Source: Gemmatimonadales bacterium
GTDB lineage: Bacteria > Gemmatimonadota > Gemmatimonadetes > Gemmatimonadales > GWC2-71-9
Direction: 5' to 3'
DNA length: 8,778 nucleotides
NCBI GenBank assembly: GCA_013003805.1
Contig: JABDII010000565.1
Coordinates: 1 to 8,778 of the forward strand
Position 1 is the first letter of the stretch, and every line of letters begins with the position of its first letter. Of the stretch, positions 5,787 to 8,778 are shown one piece after another. Position numbers and translations under genes: made by a program. The notes beneath the pieces were generated by a model. That model was not told the DNA's origin. It saw only the letters and a program-made list of their open reading frames with translations, and did no database searches.

Positions 5787-7486
5787 GACTCGTCCCGACA
5801 CTACTTGTACTAGCTGCATTCGCTACCCCCGCCGTCGCCCAGCGCTCGTTCGTCATCGAGCGATTCGATGCCGCCATTGTCGTTAACCGGGACGGCACCA
5901 TCGACGTGACCGAGACCATCTCACCCCGGTTCACCGGGAAGTGGAACGGGATCTATCGAACCATTCCCGTCAAGTACCGCACCCCGCAGGGCTTTAACTG
6001 GACGCTCCGGCTCAAGCTGGTGAGTGTCACCGACGCGAGTGGCGACGAACTCAAGACCGAGACCAGCCGCGAGCGGCACTACCTCAAGTACAAGATCTGG
6101 GTCCCCGGTGCGGTGGACGCGACCAAGACGGTGGTGCTCCGGTATCGCGCAGAAAACGGGCTCCGATTCTTCGAGGACCACGACGAGCTCTACTGGAACG
6201 TGACCGGTGACGAGTGGGAGGTGCCGATCGAAGCCGCGGCTGCAACCATCACGCTTCCCAACGGCGCGGAAGGGGTCCGGGCGATTGCGTTCAACGGGGT
6301 CTACGGATCGACCGCGCGCGACGCATCGGTGGAACAGGACGGGACCACCATCCGCATTGCGATGCCGCACCGGCTCGAGTTTCACGAAGGGCTGACGGCG
6401 GTGATCGGCTGGAACAAGGGGCTCGTGGCCGAGCCGACGCAGACCGATCGCGCGGTCGGGTTCCTCCAGAGCAACTGGCCGTTGGGCCTGCCGATCGTGG
6501 CGTTCTTCGGCATGTTCGCCCTGTGGCGCCGTCACGGCCGCGATCCGAAGCCCCTGCCCATTCCCGTTCAGTATGAGCCGCCCGCGGACCTCACTCCCGC
6601 CGAGGCCGGCACGTTGATGGACAACTCGGCCGATATGCGGGACATCACTGCGACGTTGGTCGACCTCGCCGTACAGGGTCATCTTCGGATCGAGGAACGT
6701 GAGGAACGCAAACTCTTGGGCCTCATCAAGGACCAGGAGTTCGTGTTCCATCGACTCGAACCTCCGGCCGACGCGCGGGAGCTGGCTCCGCACGAGCAAC
6801 GCGTGTTGAGCGGCGTCTTCTCTGGGGGGGTAAGCACGGTCGAGCTGTCCGATCTCGAGAACGAGTTCTACACCAGCCTCCCGGGCATCAAGCGTCGTAT
6901 CTTCGACCGGCTCATCACGCGCGGATACTATCGAAGGCGTCCGCACGTCGTCCAGGGCGCGTGGATCGGTGGCGGCATCGCGGCAGGCGTCCTCATTGGG
7001 GTGGTGGGCGGCATCGTGGCGACGAACTTCAGCCTTACTCCGGTCCCCTTTATCGTGGCCGGCGCGCTGGTCGGGCTCATCGTCGTCGTCTTCGGCGCCA
7101 TCATGCCGGCCCGGACCGTGATCGGCGCCCGGGCCCGCGAGCGGGTGCTCGGGTTCGAGGACTTTCTCCACCGGGTCGAGTCGGACAAGTACCGGCGAGT
7201 GGTCCGTACCCCCGAGATGTTCGAGCGTTTCCTGCCGTTCGCCATGGCCTTCGGGGTAGAGAAACAATGGGCCAATGCGTTCCAGGACATCTTCCGCGAA
7301 CCGCCGCGGTGGTATTCGGGTAATCTCTCCACGTTTAACGCCGGCGACTTCTCGGGGCGGATGAGTGCGTTGTCCTCGCGGGCCGGCAGCACGATGGCGT
7401 CCTCGCCCAGGAGTTCCGGCGGGTCGGGCTTCAGCGGCGGATCGTCGGGCGGAGGGGGCGGAGGCGGAGGGGGTGGTGGCTTCTAG
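5783..7486 (+). CDS. DUF2207-domain membrane protein with polyglycine C-terminus
   Basis: The 567-residue protein starts at a GTG that overlaps the LemA stop as GTGA. A signal peptide ends at AVA-Q (cleavage after residue 19). Residues ~22-215 form the exported DUF2207 domain, rich in beta strands, with RFDAAIVVNRDGTIDVTETI, FTGKWNGIYRTIPV and HDELYWNVTGDEWEVPI. A membrane helix lies at ~230-249, followed by WRRHGRDP and a cytoplasmic segment with TPAEAGTLMDN and an AVQGHLRIEE wing. Two more helices follow at ~391-413 and ~421-442, then a conserved-looking FLHRVESDKYRR and ERFLPFAMAFGVEKQWANAF region. The last ~25 residues are Ser/Gly ending in eleven Gly and Phe, a tail often seen in this family. 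The function is unknown; partnership with LemA is supported by gene order. A G7 run at 6824-6830 keeps frame. Confidence 0.92.
   Translation: MRLVPTLLVLAAFATPAVAQRSFVIERFDAAIVVNRDGTIDVTETISPRFTGKWNGIYRTIPVKYRTPQGFNWTLRLKLVSVTDASGDELKTETSRERHYLKYKIWVPGAVDATKTVVLRYRAENGLRFFEDHDELYWNVTGDEWEVPIEAAAATITLPNGAEGVRAIAFNGVYGSTARDASVEQDGTTIRIAMPHRLEFHEGLTAVIGWNKGLVAEPTQTDRAVGFLQSNWPLGLPIVAFFGMFALWRRHGRDPKPLPIPVQYEPPADLTPAEAGTLMDNSADMRDITATLVDLAVQGHLRIEEREERKLLGLIKDQEFVFHRLEPPADARELAPHEQRVLSGVFSGGVSTVELSDLENEFYTSLPGIKRRIFDRLITRGYYRRRPHVVQGAWIGGGIAAGVLIGVVGGIVATNFSLTPVPFIVAGALVGLIVVVFGAIMPARTVIGARARERVLGFEDFLHRVESDKYRRVVRTPEMFERFLPFAMAFGVEKQWANAFQDIFREPPRWYSGNLSTFNAGDFSGRMSALSSRAGSTMASSPRSSGGSGFSGGSSGGGGGGGGGGGF
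7447..7480 (+). repeat. G-rich coding tract of the DUF2207 polyglycine tail
   Basis: The DNA encoding the Gly tail is a near-continuous series of GG, GGG and GGGGG runs. It has only three runs of three or more Gs close together, so it would at best form a weak or two-layer quadruplex. Its low complexity makes it prone to slippage and to assembly error. It ends six bases before the stop codon, just upstream of the next gene's ATG. Confidence 0.5.
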
Positions 7487-7489
7487 ACC

Positions 7490-7933
7490 ATGTACCAGCT
7501 GATGCTGATTCTCCACGTACTCGGCGCCACGGTGTGGACCGGGGGTCACCTGGTCCTTGCCATCACGATCCTGCCACAAGCGCTGCGCCGGCGCGATGCG
7601 GAGCTCATTCTCAGTTTTGAATCGCGCTATGAACGGGTCGGCATTCCCGCGCTCGTCATACAAGTTGTGACTGGAATCTGGTTGGCCTTCCGCATGCTCC
7701 CAGACCCGGCTGCATGGTTCGGCTTCGAGACCGACGTCGCCTCCCACATCGGCGTCAAGCTCCTGCTCTTGCTTCTCACCGCGGCGTTTGCAGTCGATGC
7801 ACGCATGCGAATCATTCCGCACCTCCGGGCAGAGACCTTGCCATCGCTCGCGTGGCACATCATTCCGGTCACGATCTTCTCGGTGCTGTTCGTAGTGGTG
7901 GGCGTTGGCCTGGGAACTGGAGGCATTCTCTAG
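7490..7933 (+). CDS. CopD-like four-helix membrane protein
   Basis: The product is 147 residues and mostly hydrophobic. Four helices are apparent at about 3-28, 51-70, 86-103 and 122-142. The opening MLILHVLGATVWTGGHLVLA, with His9 and His20 and the HVLGATxWxGG pattern, is like the first helix of CopD/heme-copper-associated membrane families; His86, His111 and His123 lie near the other helix ends and could bind heme or copper. The sequence GFETDVASHIGVKLLLLLL is the usual lead into helix 3. CopD-type proteins are linked to copper uptake or to heme-b membrane proteins, but copper itself is not shown here. The ATG lies 3 bases after the DUF2207 stop with no properly spaced Shine-Dalgarno, so translation is likely coupled. 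Family call good, ligand inferred. Confidence 0.8.
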   Translation: MYQLMLILHVLGATVWTGGHLVLAITILPQALRRRDAELILSFESRYERVGIPALVIQVVTGIWLAFRMLPDPAAWFGFETDVASHIGVKLLLLLLTAAFAVDARMRIIPHLRAETLPSLAWHIIPVTIFSVLFVVVGVGLGTGGIL

Positions 7934-7940
7934 GCGGCGA

Positions 7941-7970
7941 GCCTGGCTCGGTTTCCCCGGGCGGCCAGGC
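7941..7970 (+). repeat. Inverted repeat GCCTGGC/GCCAGGC after the CopD-like gene
   Basis: Perfect 7-bp arms at 7941-7947 and 7964-7970 enclose 16 bases, just after the stop at 7933. There is no T-run, so intrinsic termination is not supported. The downstream arm overlaps copy 2 of the 13-bp repeat. Confidence 0.4.
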
Positions 7971-7979
7971 ACCAACGAT
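7967..7979 (+). repeat. 13-bp direct repeat, copy 2 (AGGCACCAACGAT)
   Basis: Identical to 3420-3432. It ends 14 bases before ATG 7994, almost the same distance as copy 1 from ATG 3446, and is directly followed by the strong Shine-Dalgarno GAAGGGGG (7981-7988). Confidence 0.4.
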
Positions 7980-7993
7980 CGAAGGGGGTAACC

Positions 7994-8503
7994 ATGGTTC
8001 ACATGTTCCGCATTGTCCCTCTGGTCCTGGCGATCACAGTCGTGGCCTGCGGGCCATCGCCAACGGACCAGCTCGAGGCCAACAAGGACTTGGTACGTCA
8101 ATTTGCCGCGGCGATCAACGCTGCGGACTGGGACGCGCTGGACTCGTTGGTGACGGAGGACTTCCGGCGGCACAGCCAGGCCACACCCGACATGCAAGTG
8201 AGATCGCGGGCCGAGTTCCGTGAACTCCAGGAGTCGTTCCTCGCCAGCATGCCCGATCAGCATATCACGATCGAGCTGCTGCTCGCCGAAGACGACAAGG
8301 TGGCGGCCTACGCGACCTACGCCGGCACCCTCACAGGCCCGATGGGCGACTTCCCACCCACCGGAAAGTCGGCGGAGAGCAAGTTCGTGAGCATCTTTCG
8401 CGTCGAGAATGGGCGGCTCGCGGAACTCTGGGTCGAGTGGGATAACCTCGCCATGCTGACCCAGCTGGGGCTCTTCCCGCCGCCGGTAGCGCCGAGCGAT
8501 TGA
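7994..8503 (+). CDS. SnoaL/NTF2-like (ester-cyclase type) lipoprotein
   Basis: The 169-residue product begins with a lipoprotein signal, MFRIVPLVLAITVVAC, with lipidated Cys19. The mature part has the NTF2-like fold pattern: ANKDLVRQFAAAINAADWDALDSLVTEDFRRHSQ (29-62, long helix and the first active-site wall), then ITIELLLAEDDKVAAYATYAGTLTG, and EFRVENGRLAELWVEWDNLAMLTQLG (~136-159), a signature seen in SnoaL-like ester cyclases. SnoaL itself closes a polyketide ring; most relatives are uncharacterised, and a lipid-anchored one cannot be assumed to do this. The ATG at 7994 follows GAAGGGGG by 5 bases, making it preferable to ATG 8003. It is separated from the CopD-like gene by 60 bp holding an inverted repeat, so it may be its own unit. 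Confidence 0.85.
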   Translation: MVHMFRIVPLVLAITVVACGPSPTDQLEANKDLVRQFAAAINAADWDALDSLVTEDFRRHSQATPDMQVRSRAEFRELQESFLASMPDQHITIELLLAEDDKVAAYATYAGTLTGPMGDFPPTGKSAESKFVSIFRVENGRLAELWVEWDNLAMLTQLGLFPPPVAPSD

Positions 8504-8556
8504 TCGTCACCTGGGGGAACGCGGCAGGGAGTCGCCTCAACATCTGGACGTGCCCT

Positions 8557-8778
8557 ATGTGGGTAGCCGTTGCCATCGCGATCGAGTGCATGGCCGTAAT
8601 CGGTTTCGTCAGCGTGATCGTCACCAAGCGAACCGGCGGGGCATTCCTCGCGGGGTTCAACACCATGGCGCTCGTCACCGGTCTCTTCGTGTTGCACTCA
8701 GGGCTCGCGCTGCGGACTGGTCTGGCCCTGACAATGCTCGCGGGCTATCTCCTCCACATCAACTGGGTGCTGCTAGCG
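8557..8778 (+). CDS. N-terminal part of a multi-helix membrane protein (cut by window end)
   Basis: From ATG 8557 the frame stays open for 74 residues to the window edge. It reads as at least two to three membrane helices: MWVAVAIAIECMAVIGFVSVIV, then after TKRTGGAFLAGFN a second stretch TMALVTGLFVLHSGLAL and a third, LALTMLAGYLLHINWVLLA. The pattern and the NWVLL ending are reminiscent of methyltransferase/steroid-reductase-like (DUF1295-type) membrane proteins, but too little is visible to assign a family. There is no good Shine-Dalgarno; the frame is also open back to TTG 8500, which would overlap the previous stop. It was too short and open-ended for a simple ORF call but hydrophobicity and codon quality support it. 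Confidence 0.6.
   Translation, partial: MWVAVAIAIECMAVIGFVSVIVTKRTGGAFLAGFNTMALVTGLFVLHSGLALRTGLALTMLAGYLLHINWVLLA

Noticed and set aside
6824..6830. G7 run inside the DUF2207 gene as a frameshift site
   Set aside because: The frame and the family pattern continue unbroken on both sides, so there is no sign of a shift.
7941..7970. Intrinsic terminator after the CopD-like gene
   Set aside because: The stem is 7 bp with a 16-base loop and no T-run follows.
5921..8263. A 780-codon open frame on the minus strand
   Set aside because: It runs antisense across three well-supported genes and their gaps, has a low-complexity Arg/His/Asp/Glu-rich translation with no recognisable domain, and is expected where GC-rich codons on the other strand leave few stops.

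Overview
The window is a GC-rich bacterial chromosomal segment. Fourteen or so protein genes all lie on the + strand, packed with short gaps and several start/stop overlaps. I see no rRNA, tRNA, CRISPR, transposase, integrase or phage gene. The GC-rich coding and the mix of small families (DUF3175, DUF1569, VOC, SRPBCC, PhzF, SnoaL-like lipoprotein, LemA/DUF2207) would suit an environmental Gemmatimonadota- or Acidobacteriota-type genome. That is a guess from gene content, not a demonstrated assignment. The frequent lipoproteins and Sec-type signals show a cell with lipoprotein processing.

Layout, left to right. (1) 1-1490: the 3' part of a GNAT acetyltransferase with a YoaP-like C-terminal domain, followed with no gap by a membrane-anchored SRPBCC protein. 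(2) 1491-3061: after a 110-bp gap, a VOC/glyoxalase-fold protein, a very small alpha/beta-barrel-like protein that looks internally shortened, an overlapping lipoprotein of a conserved uncharacterised type, and a DUF3175 protein. (3) 3062-3214: the largest non-coding gap, about 150 bp, with one GC-rich hairpin and a weak promoter-like match. (4) 3215-5192: a 67-residue two-helix membrane protein, a DUF1569/DinB-like protein, a complete PhzF-family isomerase-like protein and a small lipoprotein. (5) 5226-7933: a tight three-gene unit of LemA, an exported and membrane-bound DUF2207 protein with a polyglycine tail, and a CopD-like four-helix membrane protein. (6) 7994-8778: a SnoaL/NTF2-like lipoprotein and the start of a membrane protein cut by the window end.

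The clearest functional unit is LemA-DUF2207-CopD-like: GTGA overlap, then a 3-nt gap, all envelope proteins. The rest reads as a string of single-domain accessory or stress/metabolite-handling genes that share orientation but no obvious pathway. I found no recognisable defence, toxin or mobile system. The best candidates for something undescribed are the LemA/DUF2207/CopD-like membrane unit, the conserved lipoprotein at 2177-2701 and the GNAT-YoaP protein with a possible thioredoxin-like tail.
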